64,000 bases of DNA from Grimontia indica (GTDB lineage Bacteria > Pseudomonadota > Gammaproteobacteria > Enterobacterales > Vibrionaceae): the NCBI RefSeq assembly GCF_000333895.2, contig NZ_ANFM02000011.1, forward strand, positions 47,578 to 111,577. Direction: 5' to 3'. The position numbers and the translations under genes were made by a program. Shown here piece after piece: positions 1 through 9,352 of the stretch (position 1 is its first letter; the number at the start of each line of letters is the position of its first letter). The notes under the pieces are model-generated. The model was not told the origin of the DNA, ran no database searches, and worked only from the letters and a program-made list of their open reading frames with translations.

Positions 1-2
1 CC

Positions 3-689
3 GAAGATGCGTTTGAGAAGATGAAATCACTGACCTGCGGAAAACTCAAAGTAACCGTCGCTAGTACCGCAAACTATTTCGCGGCGAAACTGCTGGCTGA
101 GTTTTCTCAGCAACACCCGGAGATAAAAATCAGCCTGAAAGTCACGAACCGCGAACAATTACTTAAAGACATTAAAAGTAATGATTGTGACCTGGTGATC
201 ATGGGAAAGCCGCCAGCGGAGTTTGATGTAGAAGCGACGGTATTTATGGAGAACCCATTGGTAGTCATCGCCCCTGTTAATCATCCGCTCTGCCAACAAA
301 GGCAGATTCCTTTATCTGTGATAGCGAAAGAGCCAATGGTTGTGAGAGAGAAAGGTTCGGGAACACGATTTTCGATTGAGCGCTTTTTCCTTCAACACGG
401 GCACGAACTAAATGTCTCGGCGGAAATGAGTGCCAGTGAAGCGATTAAGCAAGCGGTGTCTGCCGGTTTAAGTTTAGGAATCGTTTCCAGCCATACCATT
501 TCGTTAGAGTTGGAAGCAGGAAAACTTAAAGTGCTGGATGTGGAAGACATGCCGATCATTCGGCATTGGTATTTGGTCCATCGAAGTGACAAGGCACTGT
601 CGCCTATCGCGCAGGCGTTCAGTAACTATCTGTTAAGCCGCAATAATCACGAGGATATAGAGGTGGAGCGACAGATTGTAAAAATGTGA
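3..689 (+). CDS. LysR-type transcriptional regulator, 3' part only
   Basis: Only the effector-binding part is present; the reading frame is open to the left edge, so the N-terminal helix-turn-helix lies outside the window. What is seen is the two-lobed periplasmic-binding-like fold of LysR regulators, beginning with GKLKVTVASTANYFAAKLL and including the hinge-type segment LVVIAPVNHPL. The C-terminal lobe contains the typical stretch AVSAGLSLGIVSSHTISLEL. The spacing and wording resemble the CbbR/CysB-like branch, but the ligand cannot be told from this fragment. The gene converges on the sensor kinase to its right. The family assignment is firm, the target genes unknown. Confidence 0.85.
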   Translation, partial: EDAFEKMKSLTCGKLKVTVASTANYFAAKLLAEFSQQHPEIKISLKVTNREQLLKDIKSNDCDLVIMGKPPAEFDVEATVFMENPLVVIAPVNHPLCQQRQIPLSVIAKEPMVVREKGSGTRFSIERFFLQHGHELNVSAEMSASEAIKQAVSAGLSLGIVSSHTISLELEAGKLKVLDVEDMPIIRHWYLVHRSDKALSPIAQAFSNYLLSRNNHEDIEVERQIVKM

Positions 690-701
690 CGGCGTCACAT
701 T
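678..701 (-). terminator. Probable terminator of the vpsV-vpsS operon
   Basis: A 9-bp perfect inverted repeat, AATGTGACG and CGTCACATT separated by one base, overlaps the stop codon of the LysR gene. Read leftward it is followed by five T residues. This suits a Rho-independent terminator for the kinase operon. The same bases resemble a CRP-type palindrome (TGTGA and TCACA), but the spacer is five bases, not six. Confidence 0.5.
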
Positions 702-735
702 CCGGCCAAAGTCGGACAAAGAACACCCAACCCGC

Positions 736-2817
736 TCAATCTTTAACCTTTGCGTGACGCTGTAACGCCTGTTTTAGTACTACGGCACGGATAGGTTTGG
801 TAACAAAGTCATCCATTCCGGCTTCCATGCAACGTTCTTTGTCTTCATTCATTGCGTTGGCTGTCAAAGCGATAATTGGTAATTCATAGCCTTCAGCGCG
901 CAGTTGCTTGGTCGCTTCAATACCACAAAGTACTGGCATCGACATGTCCATCAGAATCATATCGAACTGGACGTGTCCATCATGAACCAAATCGACCGCT
1001 TCTTTGCCATTGTTTGCTACGACGACATGGTGCCCCGCTTTCTCCAGCATTAGCTTTGCCACCATCTGGTTGGCTTTGCTGTCTTCTGCTACCAGAATGC
1101 TCAATGCGTGAAGGTCACTTTCTTCAACATTGTCTTTTTTCACCTGCTCTGTCGGCGAAGGCTCAATAAGAGGTATATCGATATAGAAGGTGGTGCCTAC
1201 ACCTTGCTCGCTGTCAAAGTCGATGCTGCCGTTCATCATGGTCACCAACTTTTTACAGATGGAAAGCCCCAGACCGGTTCCACCATATTGGCGGGTAATG
1301 CTGCCATCTGCCTGAGTAAACGGCAGGAACACATCTTTTTTACGTTCGGCGTTGATACCAATTCCGGTATCTTTCACAGAGAGCTTCAGCCTTCCATTAC
1401 GGACACGCATTGAGACTTTGACTTTACCGTGCTCGGTAAACTTCACTGCGTTACCAACAAGATTTAATAAGATCTGGGTGAAGCGGTTTCCGTCCTGATA
1501 AATGTTGTCAGGTACATCATCGGCGATGTCCATTTCCATTTTGATATCTTTACGGGACGAAACTTCGTTGAGTTGGCTGAATACTACAGTGACACTGTCA
1601 CGTGGATTAATACTTTCAGGATGCAGAGAGAAGCGTTCTGATTCAATTCTCGATAAATCAAGTACATCGTTAATGATGGTAAGGAGCAATTGTGCTGACT
1701 TATCCATTTGGGAAACCCAAACGGTTTGCTCGTCATCCAGTGGCGATTGTTGCAAAGTATCCAGTAACCCCATTACCGCATTGAGTGGCGTACGGATTTC
1801 ATGACTCATCATTGCCAGAAATTGGGATTTCGCGGCGTTGGCAGATTCTGCCTGTTGTCTTGCCTGTTGCAGTTCGTGTAAACGCTGCTTTCGGGCTGTA
1901 ATGTCTTTCGCCGTACCCCGAAACCCCATACAGTTCCCACGCTTGTCATAATACGGTCGACCTGACAAGCTGATCCACTGCTCTCTCCCTTCTTGGAATA
2001 CTTTCCACTCCACTTCAGAGAATGGTTGTTCAAGTTGAATCAAGTCGAGTAATTTGTGTTTCACATCCGGCTGGCGATTCAACTGGTTCATTATTCCCTG
2101 CGGCTCAGCAGAGAATGATTCATTTGATGGCGAAGAAAGATAGGTGAACTGAAGGTTATTATTGATTTCCCAGAACCAGTCACCGGCAGTTTTCGCAAAG
2201 TCACGAAAACGCTGGCGACTCGCGGTCAATTCCTGAGTCTTGACTGACACCAAACACTGGAGACGTTCGCGGTAGTCAATATCGATGATTGTGCGTTCGA
2301 TTAGCGGTCGGAAACGCTCAATAACCTGTTGTGATTTGGTTTGGAAACGCCCTTTTTCTGAAGCGAACAGGATGAGGATCGACTCGCTGGCATTCACCGT
2401 CATCCCGGTGATCAGCGCGGAGCGGCACGAGTCAAAATCATCGCCTTGCAACAAGGAGAATTCTTTTACTCTTTCTGGCGCATAAAGTACGACGGTCTGG
2501 CCATTCACGCAGCGGGAGAAGGTCCCGCCGTCTTCCCAGATAAAGTTTTCTACGTGTGGTGATGTAGACACCAAACAGGAATATTTGTCTTCCGTTTCTT
2601 TGTTACGGGTTAGCACCACTGCATTATCAAAAGAAACATAGCGCTCAATCACTTTCAACAGCGTGTTGAACACTTCGATTTTGTTGCTGGCACCAGACAT
2701 CGCGGAGATCGCTGACAGAATCGCGCGGTTTTCTTCCTTGAACTTTTGCTCTCTCTCTTCAACACGGTTCAGTTCGAACAGTGTTTCCTGCAACTTCTCT
2801 GAGATTGCGCCTGTCAT
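736..2817 (-). CDS. vpsS: Hybrid sensor histidine kinase (VpsS/NahK type)
   Basis: A 693-residue cytoplasmic hybrid kinase with no membrane segment. In order: a coiled coil (about 5-30), a GAF-like domain (35-185), a PAS domain (200-310), HisKA with the phosphorylated histidine in MMSHEIRTPLNAV (H339), HATPase_c (N456 in the N box, DTGIGI, GGTGLGLSI) and a receiver domain (572-690) with the acceptor aspartate D624 in ILMDMSMP. There is no HPt domain, so phosphate must pass to a separate protein. In V. cholerae, VpsS uses LuxU and so feeds quorum sensing and biofilm control. Its start overlaps the stop of the FIST gene by ATGA. The VpsS name rests on architecture, partner and neighbourhood with ccoN. 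Confidence 0.85.
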   Translation of the reverse strand: MTGAISEKLQETLFELNRVEEREQKFKEENRAILSAISAMSGASNKIEVFNTLLKVIERYVSFDNAVVLTRNKETEDKYSCLVSTSPHVENFIWEDGGTFSRCVNGQTVVLYAPERVKEFSLLQGDDFDSCRSALITGMTVNASESILILFASEKGRFQTKSQQVIERFRPLIERTIIDIDYRERLQCLVSVKTQELTASRQRFRDFAKTAGDWFWEINNNLQFTYLSSPSNESFSAEPQGIMNQLNRQPDVKHKLLDLIQLEQPFSEVEWKVFQEGREQWISLSGRPYYDKRGNCMGFRGTAKDITARKQRLHELQQARQQAESANAAKSQFLAMMSHEIRTPLNAVMGLLDTLQQSPLDDEQTVWVSQMDKSAQLLLTIINDVLDLSRIESERFSLHPESINPRDSVTVVFSQLNEVSSRKDIKMEMDIADDVPDNIYQDGNRFTQILLNLVGNAVKFTEHGKVKVSMRVRNGRLKLSVKDTGIGINAERKKDVFLPFTQADGSITRQYGGTGLGLSICKKLVTMMNGSIDFDSEQGVGTTFYIDIPLIEPSPTEQVKKDNVEESDLHALSILVAEDSKANQMVAKLMLEKAGHHVVVANNGKEAVDLVHDGHVQFDMILMDMSMPVLCGIEATKQLRAEGYELPIIALTANAMNEDKERCMEAGMDDFVTKPIRAVVLKQALQRHAKVKD

Positions 2818-4007
2818 AGCTCATCCTTGTGGAACAATACGGCAGATATCATCAAATTTCCGTGGGCAATTTCTCCGCCGAGGAACTGTCCTTGCTCGCC
2901 AAAGGTAAACGGGCAAATAAAGGGGGCATGATGCATTGATAGACGCATATTCGCTGCGACGTTGTGCAGAGAATCGCTAACATGAAGCATACATCCTGCA
3001 CAATATATTGCTAATCCGCCGATTGGGTCACAGGTATTCTTGTCGTGGTCGTTGGCTGAATCTACAACGCGCCCTGCCCTCGACACCAACATTTCCGTCG
3101 TGCCGGACATGAAATGAACTGTCTCACCTTCCTGAATATTACAGAACATCTGAATGCCACCTTCCGGAGAGACTGTGGCTGGGTGAGAAAGCGTATAGTA
3201 AGGCATTCCATGGATTTCGCCTGTCTGACGACCCAGAGGAAAAAGCGTTGACTGGGCAAACAGCCCATCGGGATCGATAGCATTGCCTGTGGCGTTGAAA
3301 TACCACTTTCCGTAGACGTCAAAAGCAGGTTTACCGTCCAATTCGACGAGTGTACGACCGTCTACCTTGGTAGCGACCGCACTTGACCCCATGGCAGCAT
3401 AGCCATTGTGAAATGAATAGCTGACACGAGCAGAGGGGAAAAAGACGGCCATGGCGATGCCTTCCGACGTCACGCGCGCGTTGTCCATCAGAGACCATTT
3501 ACCACTGACACCGTCATCAGCGGCTGAACCACCAATAATAGGAATATTGACACCGAGCTCTTCTCGAATAGCCTGAAGAATGGTTTCTTCATGACCCGGT
3601 GTGGCATGTAATGTGATGAGCGCGGGCAACTCTCCGGGACGTCCACTGCTATCAATAGCTCTGCTGAGAACTGTCCGTGCGGATTCGGCGATGTCATCAC
3701 CTTCTTTTAATTCGCAGAGTGCCGACCCATATGCACCGTCTGCATCTTCAACGGCCCATACTGAAATAGAATGCCCGCCAACGTAACCTTTGTCCGTCAT
3801 GGTTCCCTGACATGAGGAACAACCAATGACATAGGTATTGGGGAAATGCGTATTCAGTTCACGTTTGATCGCTTCAGCGTCTTGCGTTTCTGTGTAATAA
3901 ACAAGCATGAGCGAAGGAGAGGAGATTTTTTGAGATATCTCCCTGGCTAAGTCTTGTATGGCCTCACTGGCTTTGGGGGCAGTTGATGATGATGTCGCAA
4001 TTCTCAT
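2814..4007 (-). CDS. vpsV: FIST-domain sensor protein (VpsV/NosP type)
   Basis: A 397-residue soluble protein with an N-terminal FIST domain (about 25-220) and a C-terminal FIST_C domain (230-380). The family signature is visible near the end: CAGCML, then PFTFGEQGQF and HGNLMISAVLF. Family members of this kind (NosP) bind haem and nitric oxide and control the kinase encoded beside them. In V. cholerae the VpsV protein acts on VpsS. The gene is the first of a two-gene operon and translationally coupled to the kinase through ATGA. The haem ligand cannot be assigned from sequence alone here. The start ATG at 4007 faces a divergent gene across 157 bp, where the shared promoter region must lie. 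Confidence 0.85.
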   Translation of the reverse strand: MRIATSSSTAPKASEAIQDLAREISQKISSPSLMLVYYTETQDAEAIKRELNTHFPNTYVIGCSSCQGTMTDKGYVGGHSISVWAVEDADGAYGSALCELKEGDDIAESARTVLSRAIDSSGRPGELPALITLHATPGHEETILQAIREELGVNIPIIGGSAADDGVSGKWSLMDNARVTSEGIAMAVFFPSARVSYSFHNGYAAMGSSAVATKVDGRTLVELDGKPAFDVYGKWYFNATGNAIDPDGLFAQSTLFPLGRQTGEIHGMPYYTLSHPATVSPEGGIQMFCNIQEGETVHFMSGTTEMLVSRAGRVVDSANDHDKNTCDPIGGLAIYCAGCMLHVSDSLHNVAANMRLSMHHAPFICPFTFGEQGQFLGGEIAHGNLMISAVLFHKDEL

Positions 4008-4164
4008 TTACATCTACACAGCTTGGTTGCGGCAATACCTTCAATAATAGCCTTCTCACTTCTGCAAACACCAGTTTTTACCGTGATTCTTTTCGCTTAA
4101 TCACTGAATTCTCTATTAATAGACGATAGAATCGCCAACATCGACCAAAAACTCCGCTTGAGCA

Positions 4165-4785
4165 ATGGATAGCCAGCTTTATATCGTCATTAATGCGAAT
4201 CTCCCACTAGGACAAATAATTAGCAAGCGCCTCGCCCAAAAAGGGAATACTGTGGTGTATTTGGCAGACAATGAGCAAGACGGATATGCCATTGCCGCCG
4301 ATGAGCCAAGAGTCAGATATCGACATTGCCTGCCCTTCAATCGCCCAATGATTGCTGACGAGTTTGACTGGGCTACGTCGAATGTTGCCCCGGTTGATGG
4401 TGTGGTCGTTCTGGTATCTGAAAGCACGATTGACCAACTCAAGATGCCGCTGGATGAAACCTTCTTTGCTTCGCTTAAAGTTAACGCCTCGGGCACTATT
4501 GATGAACTCACCCTGACCTACGTTATCGTTCCCGATAAAAGCGAAGATGCTAGCGACTCTTTGAAAGCACTTCACTTAAAGCTATGCCAACTTGCCCATT
4601 CCAATAAAACTGTTCACAAAGGATTAAAAGTGAATCATGTCGTCATTGGCGGTGATCAATACACTCAGGGTCCAAAGTGTGCCGATATTGCAACCGATGC
4701 GTCAGATCTTATCCATTACCTGTGCTCAGAACATGCTAAAGCAGTGCGGCATCAGGCATTTTATTTTGGTAATTTGATAGATTAA
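4165..4785 (+). CDS. Degenerate short-chain-dehydrogenase-like protein
   Basis: A 206-residue protein that begins like a Rossmann-fold SDR (LYIVINANLPLGQIISKRLA, then NTVVYLADNE). However, the glycine-rich TGxxxGxG nucleotide motif is reduced to NANLPLGQ. I find no YxxxK catalytic pair either. It looks like a pseudo-enzyme, or an SDR relative with a changed role. No signal peptide or membrane segment is seen. It stands alone between the vpsV promoter and a terminator and is divergent from vpsV. Function unknown. Confidence 0.7.
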   Translation: MDSQLYIVINANLPLGQIISKRLAQKGNTVVYLADNEQDGYAIAADEPRVRYRHCLPFNRPMIADEFDWATSNVAPVDGVVVLVSESTIDQLKMPLDETFFASLKVNASGTIDELTLTYVIVPDKSEDASDSLKALHLKLCQLAHSNKTVHKGLKVNHVVIGGDQYTQGPKCADIATDASDLIHYLCSEHAKAVRHQAFYFGNLID

Positions 4786-4796
4786 CAGGCAGTAAA

Positions 4797-4817
4797 AAAG
4801 CAGCCTTTAGCTGCTTT
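4797..4817 (+). terminator. Rho-independent terminator after the SDR-like gene
   Basis: Perfect 8-bp stem AAAGCAGC / GCTGCTTT with the 5-base loop CTTTA, 11 bases after the stop codon. The A-rich left flank means it could also stop leftward transcription of the next gene. Confidence 0.75.
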
Positions 4818-4900
4818 AATGTGATTTTTAAGACGTTCAGCCAATTTGAATGACTTAATTCAAGATTGTTAACGCCATTCGCATAAATATTAATTCGATG

Positions 4901-5311
4901 TTAAAAGTTAATTTCTAATTGATCTCGATCAATGTTTAAAAGCCATTTATGCGCTGACCCAGAATTAACATCAGTAGGTAAAGCATAAATATAGACCCGT
5001 TTTTTATCTTCTTTTTCAAAAAATTTGTGAGAAGTTATGACTTTTTCAGGCTGACCTAACCACTGCAACTCACCGGGTACATAGACTGAATCAACAAGCA
5101 TAATAAGCGAATTATCAGCTTGATTTTCAACCTTAATCTCCACTGTTTCACCATTAATAGAAACACTGCAACTTCCCGCTACTACTGAACATTTTAAAGT
5201 TTCCTGGGTATTGGAATAGTCTACGGTCCTCCAAATAAAAGCGGTTACGAGCACTGTCATAACGACTAATATTTGTACTAAACGACCTGTGGTTAATTTT
5301 TCTGCTGCCAT
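4901..5311 (-). CDS. Uncharacterised single-pass membrane protein
   Basis: 136 residues: a short cytoplasmic N-terminus, one membrane helix (about 11-27, VQILVVMTVLVTAFIW) and a periplasmic domain with two cysteines close together (CSVVAGSC) that may form a disulphide. I do not recognise a named family. It is divergent from ccoN, and the 275 bp between them must hold both promoters. That position suggests, but does not show, a link to the cbb3 oxidase. Confidence 0.65.
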   Translation of the reverse strand: MAAEKLTTGRLVQILVVMTVLVTAFIWRTVDYSNTQETLKCSVVAGSCSVSINGETVEIKVENQADNSLIMLVDSVYVPGELQWLGQPEKVITSHKFFEKEDKKRVYIYALPTDVNSGSAHKWLLNIDRDQLEINF

Positions 5312-5475
5312 GTGATTTATGCTTTTCCCGTGTTACAGAGCTCAAAGTTTTAGTAGAAATGTTACCCGAGCGTAAACCGAGTGTGGGTTCGACCCTGTAT
5401 TTAACTGAATAACTGAAGTATTATCACCAATGAAAATGCCACTTTTACAATGAAATAGCAATGGAATGCATCAAG

Positions 5476-5489
5476 TGGGTATAAATCAA
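5476..5489 (+). promoter_or_regulatory. Possible weak FNR site before ccoN
   Basis: The sequence TGGGT-ATAA-ATCAA matches the FNR pattern TTGAT-N4-ATCAA at 8 of 10 positions (one half perfect, the other 3 of 5). It lies about 100 bp before the ccoN start. Oxygen control of cbb3 genes by FNR is usual, but the match is partial. Confidence 0.35.
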
Positions 5490-5586
5490 TCACTATTCGC
5501 ATTGCATTGCTTCTGGGGTGGCATTGTGACGTTTAAGTCACTTTGTAATACGTGAGTGTAGTAATCAAAAAGTGGAAGCATGCAAT

Positions 5587-7014
5587 ATGAGCCAAGAAAA
5601 GCAGCTTGAACTGGAATACAACTACCGCGTTGTCCGTCAATTCACCCTGGTAACTATCCTGTGGGGAATCGTGGGCATGGGTGTTGGTGTTCTAATTGCC
5701 GCTCAGCTGGTATGGCCTGCGCTGAACTTCGACATTCCTTATCTGACTTATAGCCGTTTACGCCCACTGCATACCAATGCGGTGATTTTTGCGTTCGGCA
5801 CCAGCGCCCTGTTTGCGACGTCTTATTACGTTGTACAGCGCACCTGTCAGACAAGGCTGTTCGGAGGTAAGCTGGCTGAATTTACCTTCTGGGGATGGCA
5901 AGCAATCATTCTGTCTGCAGCAATAACACTACCTATGGGTTTCACCAGTGGTAAAGAATATGCAGAGCTGGAATGGCCAATCGATATCGCTATTGCGGTC
6001 GTATGGGTTTCATACGCCGTCGTGTTCTTTGGAACGCTAATCAAACGTAAAACCTCGCACATCTATGTTGCTAACTGGTTTTTCGGTGGATTTATCATCA
6101 CCGTCGCTGTCCTGCACATCGTAAACAGCATGGCAATTCCGGTTTCCGGAATGAAGTCATATTCGATATATGCGGGCGCCATCGATGCCATGATCCAATG
6201 GTGGTACGGTCACAATGCTGTAGGCTTCCTTTTGACTGCAGGTTTCCTGGGTATGATGTACTACTTCGTCCCGAAACAAGCAGGTCGTCCGGTTTACTCC
6301 TATCGCCTTTCTATCGTTCACTTCTGGGCACTGGTATCTCTGTACATCTGGGCGGGTCCTCACCATCTGCACTACACTGCTCTACCTGACTGGACTCAGT
6401 CACTGGGTATGGTGATGTCCGTTATCCTGTTCGCTCCTTCGTGGGGTGGCATGATCAACGGTATCATGACGCTGTCAGGTGCTTGGCATAAACTGCGTTA
6501 TGACCCAATCCTTCGATTCCTGATTGTTTCTCTGTCTTTCTACGGTATGTCTACCTTCGAAGGTCCGATGATGGCAATCAAGACAGTTAACGCACTGTCA
6601 CACTACACCGACTGGACAATCGGCCACGTTCACTCCGGCGCTTTGGGCTGGGTAGCGATGGTATCTATCGGTGCGGTTTACCACCTAATTCCAAAATTGT
6701 TCGGGCAAGAGCGTATGTACTCTATCAACCTGATCAATGTCCATTTCTGGCTAGCAACTGTAGGTACCGTGCTGTACATCGTTGCAATGTGGATTTCCGG
6801 CGTAATGCAGGGTCTGATGTGGCGTGCAGTTAACACTGACGGCACCCTGACCTACAGCTTTGTAGAATCTTTGGAAGCTTCTTATCCATTCTACTTTGTA
6901 CGTTTCGTTGGTGGCGCAATCTTCTGGTCAGGCATGCTCTTGATGGCTTACAACACCTACAAGACGATTGCCGCACCAAAAGCAAGCCTCAAATCCGTTG
7001 AGCAAGCAGCATAA
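5587..7014 (+). CDS. ccoN: cbb3-type cytochrome c oxidase subunit I
   Basis: The 475-residue catalytic subunit of the high-affinity terminal oxidase that reduces O2 and pumps protons under low oxygen. It has about twelve membrane helices. The haem and CuB ligand regions are visible: [33 protein letters not shown] and [14 protein letters not shown]. The start is taken at the ATG of [11 protein letters not shown] because GGAAG lies 8 bases before it. An in-frame GTG five codons earlier has no such site. It is the first gene of ccoNOQP, 12 bases before ccoO. Confidence 0.98.
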   Translation: MSQEKQLELEYNYRVVRQFTLVTILWGIVGMGVGVLIAAQLVWPALNFDIPYLTYSRLRPLHTNAVIFAFGTSALFATSYYVVQRTCQTRLFGGKLAEFTFWGWQAIILSAAITLPMGFTSGKEYAELEWPIDIAIAVVWVSYAVVFFGTLIKRKTSHIYVANWFFGGFIITVAVLHIVNSMAIPVSGMKSYSIYAGAIDAMIQWWYGHNAVGFLLTAGFLGMMYYFVPKQAGRPVYSYRLSIVHFWALVSLYIWAGPHHLHYTALPDWTQSLGMVMSVILFAPSWGGMINGIMTLSGAWHKLRYDPILRFLIVSLSFYGMSTFEGPMMAIKTVNALSHYTDWTIGHVHSGALGWVAMVSIGAVYHLIPKLFGQERMYSINLINVHFWLATVGTVLYIVAMWISGVMQGLMWRAVNTDGTLTYSFVESLEASYPFYFVRFVGGAIFWSGMLLMAYNTYKTIAAPKASLKSVEQAA

Positions 7015-7026
7015 GGAGACCAACGA

Positions 7027-7638
7027 ATGAGTTCTAGTCGTCATGAAATTGTAGAAAAGAACGTTGGTCTTTTCGCTATCCTCACGGTCATTGCTATCAG
7101 TCTCGGTGCGCTTGTTGAAATCACACCACTGCTGTTCCAAAAGCAAACGACCGAACCTGTTGATAACCTGCGCCCATACACTGCACTGGAAATGGAAGGC
7201 CGCGACATTTACATCCGTGAAGGCTGTAATGTTTGTCACAGCCAGATGATTCGTCCTTTCCGTGCGGAAACTGAGCGCTACGGTCACTACTCTGTGGCGG
7301 GTGAAAGTGTTTGGGAACACCCATTCCTATGGGGTTCCAAGCGTACAGGTCCTGATTTGGCGCGCGTTGGTGACCGTTACTCTGATGAGTGGCACCGCGT
7401 TCACCTTATCGACCCTCGTGCGGTTGTGCCTGAGTCAAACATGCCTGGCTTCCCTTGGTTGGAAGAGAATGTTCTGACTGGCGACAACACAGCTAAGAAA
7501 CTGACTGTTTTCCGCGATATGTTCGGTGTTCCATACACTGATGAGCAAATCGCAAATGCGAAAACAGACGTTGAAGGTAAAACGGAGATGGATGCCATCA
7601 TCGCTTACCTGCAGTCACTCGGCCACGCGATGAAATAA
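7027..7638 (+). CDS. ccoO: cbb3-type cytochrome c oxidase subunit II (monohaem cytochrome c)
   Basis: 203 residues with an N-terminal membrane anchor (about 14-30) and one periplasmic haem c site, C67-N-V-C70-H71, followed by SQMIRPF, which is typical of CcoO. The methionine axial ligand is probably in the segment SNMPGFPW. It passes electrons from CcoP to the CcoN active site. A strong AAGGAG lies ahead of the start. Usual length for the family. Confidence 0.98.
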   Translation: MSSSRHEIVEKNVGLFAILTVIAISLGALVEITPLLFQKQTTEPVDNLRPYTALEMEGRDIYIREGCNVCHSQMIRPFRAETERYGHYSVAGESVWEHPFLWGSKRTGPDLARVGDRYSDEWHRVHLIDPRAVVPESNMPGFPWLEENVLTGDNTAKKLTVFRDMFGVPYTDEQIANAKTDVEGKTEMDAIIAYLQSLGHAMK

Positions 7639-7647
7639 GGAGCTCTT

Positions 7648-7815
7648 ATGGCATCTTTTCATGCCCTATGGACGCTAGCGATTTTCGTCTGCTTCATTGT
7701 GATTGTGCTTTGGGCCTATAGCAGTCGCCGTAAAAAGGAATTCGACGAAGCTGCTAACCTCGTCTTCGCTGACGAGGAGAAAGGCGATAAAAAGACAGGA
7801 GAAGATAACAAATGA
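7648..7815 (+). CDS. ccoQ: cbb3-type cytochrome oxidase subunit CcoQ
   Basis: A 55-residue protein beginning MASFHALWTLAIFV, with one membrane helix (about 7-24) followed by SSRRKKEFDEAANLVF, the basic and FDEAANL-type tail of CcoQ. AGGAG lies 7 bases before the ATG. Its stop overlaps the ccoP start (ATGA). CcoQ stabilises the assembled oxidase. Confidence 0.93.
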   Translation: MASFHALWTLAIFVCFIVIVLWAYSSRRKKEFDEAANLVFADEEKGDKKTGEDNK

Positions 7816-8783
7816 CTACGTTTTGGAGTCTATTTATCACTGTCATTACCATTGGTACCCTTGTGGGTTGTGCCGCACTGATTATTTGGTGTAGCAAAGA
7901 CCTTGATGGCGTGGCTGATGGTGAAGATATGGGCCACGAATACGATGGTATTCATGAGCTGAACAACCCACTGCCTAAGTGGTGGTCGTACATGTTTTGG
8001 GCGACCATCGTATTCGGCGCGGTTTACTTCGTACTGTATCCTGGTCTGGGTAACTGGAAAGGCGTTTTCAATTGGCAAAGTTCCGCTCAGGACGTTGCGA
8101 ATATTGAAGAGTCACGTCAGTTGCTGGCTAATAGCGACGGAATTGACCAATATGCGCGCGAGCTAGCATCTGCGAACGCGATTTTCGGCGAAACCTTCCG
8201 CAAACTCGCATACAAGCCAGGTTCAGATGAACTGCAAGATATCACTGAAATTGCTAAGAACCCTGAAGCAATTAAAGTGGGTCAACGCCTGTTCATTCAA
8301 AACTGTGCTCAGTGCCACGGCTCTGATGCTCGAGGTCAGTCTGGCTTCCCTAACCTAACCGACGAAGCTTGGTTGTATGGCGGTGAGCCAGAAACCATCA
8401 AAGCAACACTGGTTAATGGTCGAGTGGGTAATATGCCATCATGGCTTGATGCGCTTGGTGAAGATGGCGTTCGTGAAGTCGCTTCTTACACACTGAGCCT
8501 GTCGGGCCGTAAGGTTGACGCTCAGGAAGCTGCGAAAGGTAAAACACGCTTCGTTGTGTGTGCAGCATGTCACGGTACAGACGGTAAAGGTAACCCAGCA
8601 TTTGGTGCACCTGATCTGACTGACAACGTGTGGCTGTTCGGCGGCTCTCGTAAAGCCGTTGAAGAAACCATTCGCTATGGTCGCCAAGGCGTTATGCCAG
8701 CTTGGAAAGACATTCTGGACGAAGACAAGATCCAGCTGCTTTCTGCTTATGTCTGGCAGCTAAGCACACCGCAAAACCAATAA
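7812..8783 (+). CDS. ccoP: cbb3-type cytochrome c oxidase subunit III (dihaem)
   Basis: 323 residues. Two membrane helices near the N-terminus (about 5-27 and 58-77) are followed by two cytochrome c domains with haem sites C165-A-Q-C168-H169 and C250-A-A-C253-H254. It accepts electrons from soluble or membrane cytochromes c and passes them to CcoO. Typical length, and the last gene of ccoNOQP before a strong terminator. Confidence 0.97.
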   Translation: MTTFWSLFITVITIGTLVGCAALIIWCSKDLDGVADGEDMGHEYDGIHELNNPLPKWWSYMFWATIVFGAVYFVLYPGLGNWKGVFNWQSSAQDVANIEESRQLLANSDGIDQYARELASANAIFGETFRKLAYKPGSDELQDITEIAKNPEAIKVGQRLFIQNCAQCHGSDARGQSGFPNLTDEAWLYGGEPETIKATLVNGRVGNMPSWLDALGEDGVREVASYTLSLSGRKVDAQEAAKGKTRFVVCAACHGTDGKGNPAFGAPDLTDNVWLFGGSRKAVEETIRYGRQGVMPAWKDILDEDKIQLLSAYVWQLSTPQNQ

Positions 8784-8802
8784 AATCAATAATTAGTTAG
8801 TT

Positions 8803-8828
8803 AAGCCCCTGCTTGCAGGGGCTTTTTT
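8803..8828 (+). terminator. Terminator of ccoNOQP
   Basis: 9-bp perfect GC-rich stem AAGCCCCTG / CAGGGGCTT, loop CTTG, then six T residues. Because ccoH starts only 32 bp further on, this hairpin may reduce expression of the assembly genes relative to the structural subunits. Confidence 0.9.
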
Positions 8829-8860
8829 CCCCAAGAATTCAGTTCACACAGGAAAGCGAT

Positions 8861-9352
8861 ATGATTAAGCCATGGTATAAGCAGTTTTGGCCCTGGTTCC
8901 TGATAGCCCTTCCAGGTAGCGTTGTCGTTGCCAGTCTTTTCACTTTTGCATTGTTCAGCAAAAATCAGGTATCCCTTGTCGCCGAAGATTATTACAAAGA
9001 AGGTAAAGGGATTAACATCGACATATCCCGCTTGAAGAAAGCCGATGAGCTCGCCATCTCCGCTTTCCTGTCTGCACAGAATGACACCGCTATTTTCACC
9101 TTGGATAAAGGTGAGCTGACGCAATACCCTACTCTAAAAATCACATTCCAACACCGTACGCTTGCTGATAGAGATATCGAACAGATGGTCAACGCTGATG
9201 CTTCCGGCCGCTACCGACTCGCCCTGAGCGAACCGCTCACTGGCCCTTGGTACGTTGAAGTTAACGCATTTGATGGGACGTGGGCTCTAAATGGCCGCGC
9301 AAATTTCCCATCTGAAGACCCAGTAGAGTTGTATGGTCAGAGCAAGGAATGA
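8861..9352 (+). CDS. ccoH: cbb3 oxidase assembly protein CcoH (FixH)
   Basis: 163 residues. One membrane helix (about 10-30, PWFLIALPGSVVVASLFTF) is followed by the conserved DYYKEGKGINIDI and a periplasmic domain with the usual GPWYVEV stretch near the end. This is FixH/CcoH, needed for stable cbb3 assembly. The start MIKPWYKQFWPW has AGGAAAG ahead of it; longer readings would begin inside the terminator hairpin. It overlaps ccoI by ATGA. Confidence 0.93.
   Translation: MIKPWYKQFWPWFLIALPGSVVVASLFTFALFSKNQVSLVAEDYYKEGKGINIDISRLKKADELAISAFLSAQNDTAIFTLDKGELTQYPTLKITFQHRTLADRDIEQMVNADASGRYRLALSEPLTGPWYVEVNAFDGTWALNGRANFPSEDPVELYGQSKE

Noticed and set aside
683..701. CRP-like palindrome TGTGA...TCACA
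   Set aside because: The spacer is five bases, it lies at the 3' ends of two converging genes, and a terminator explains it better.
5572..5586. GTG start five codons before the chosen ccoN start
   Set aside because: No ribosome site at a proper distance; the GGAAG fits the later ATG.
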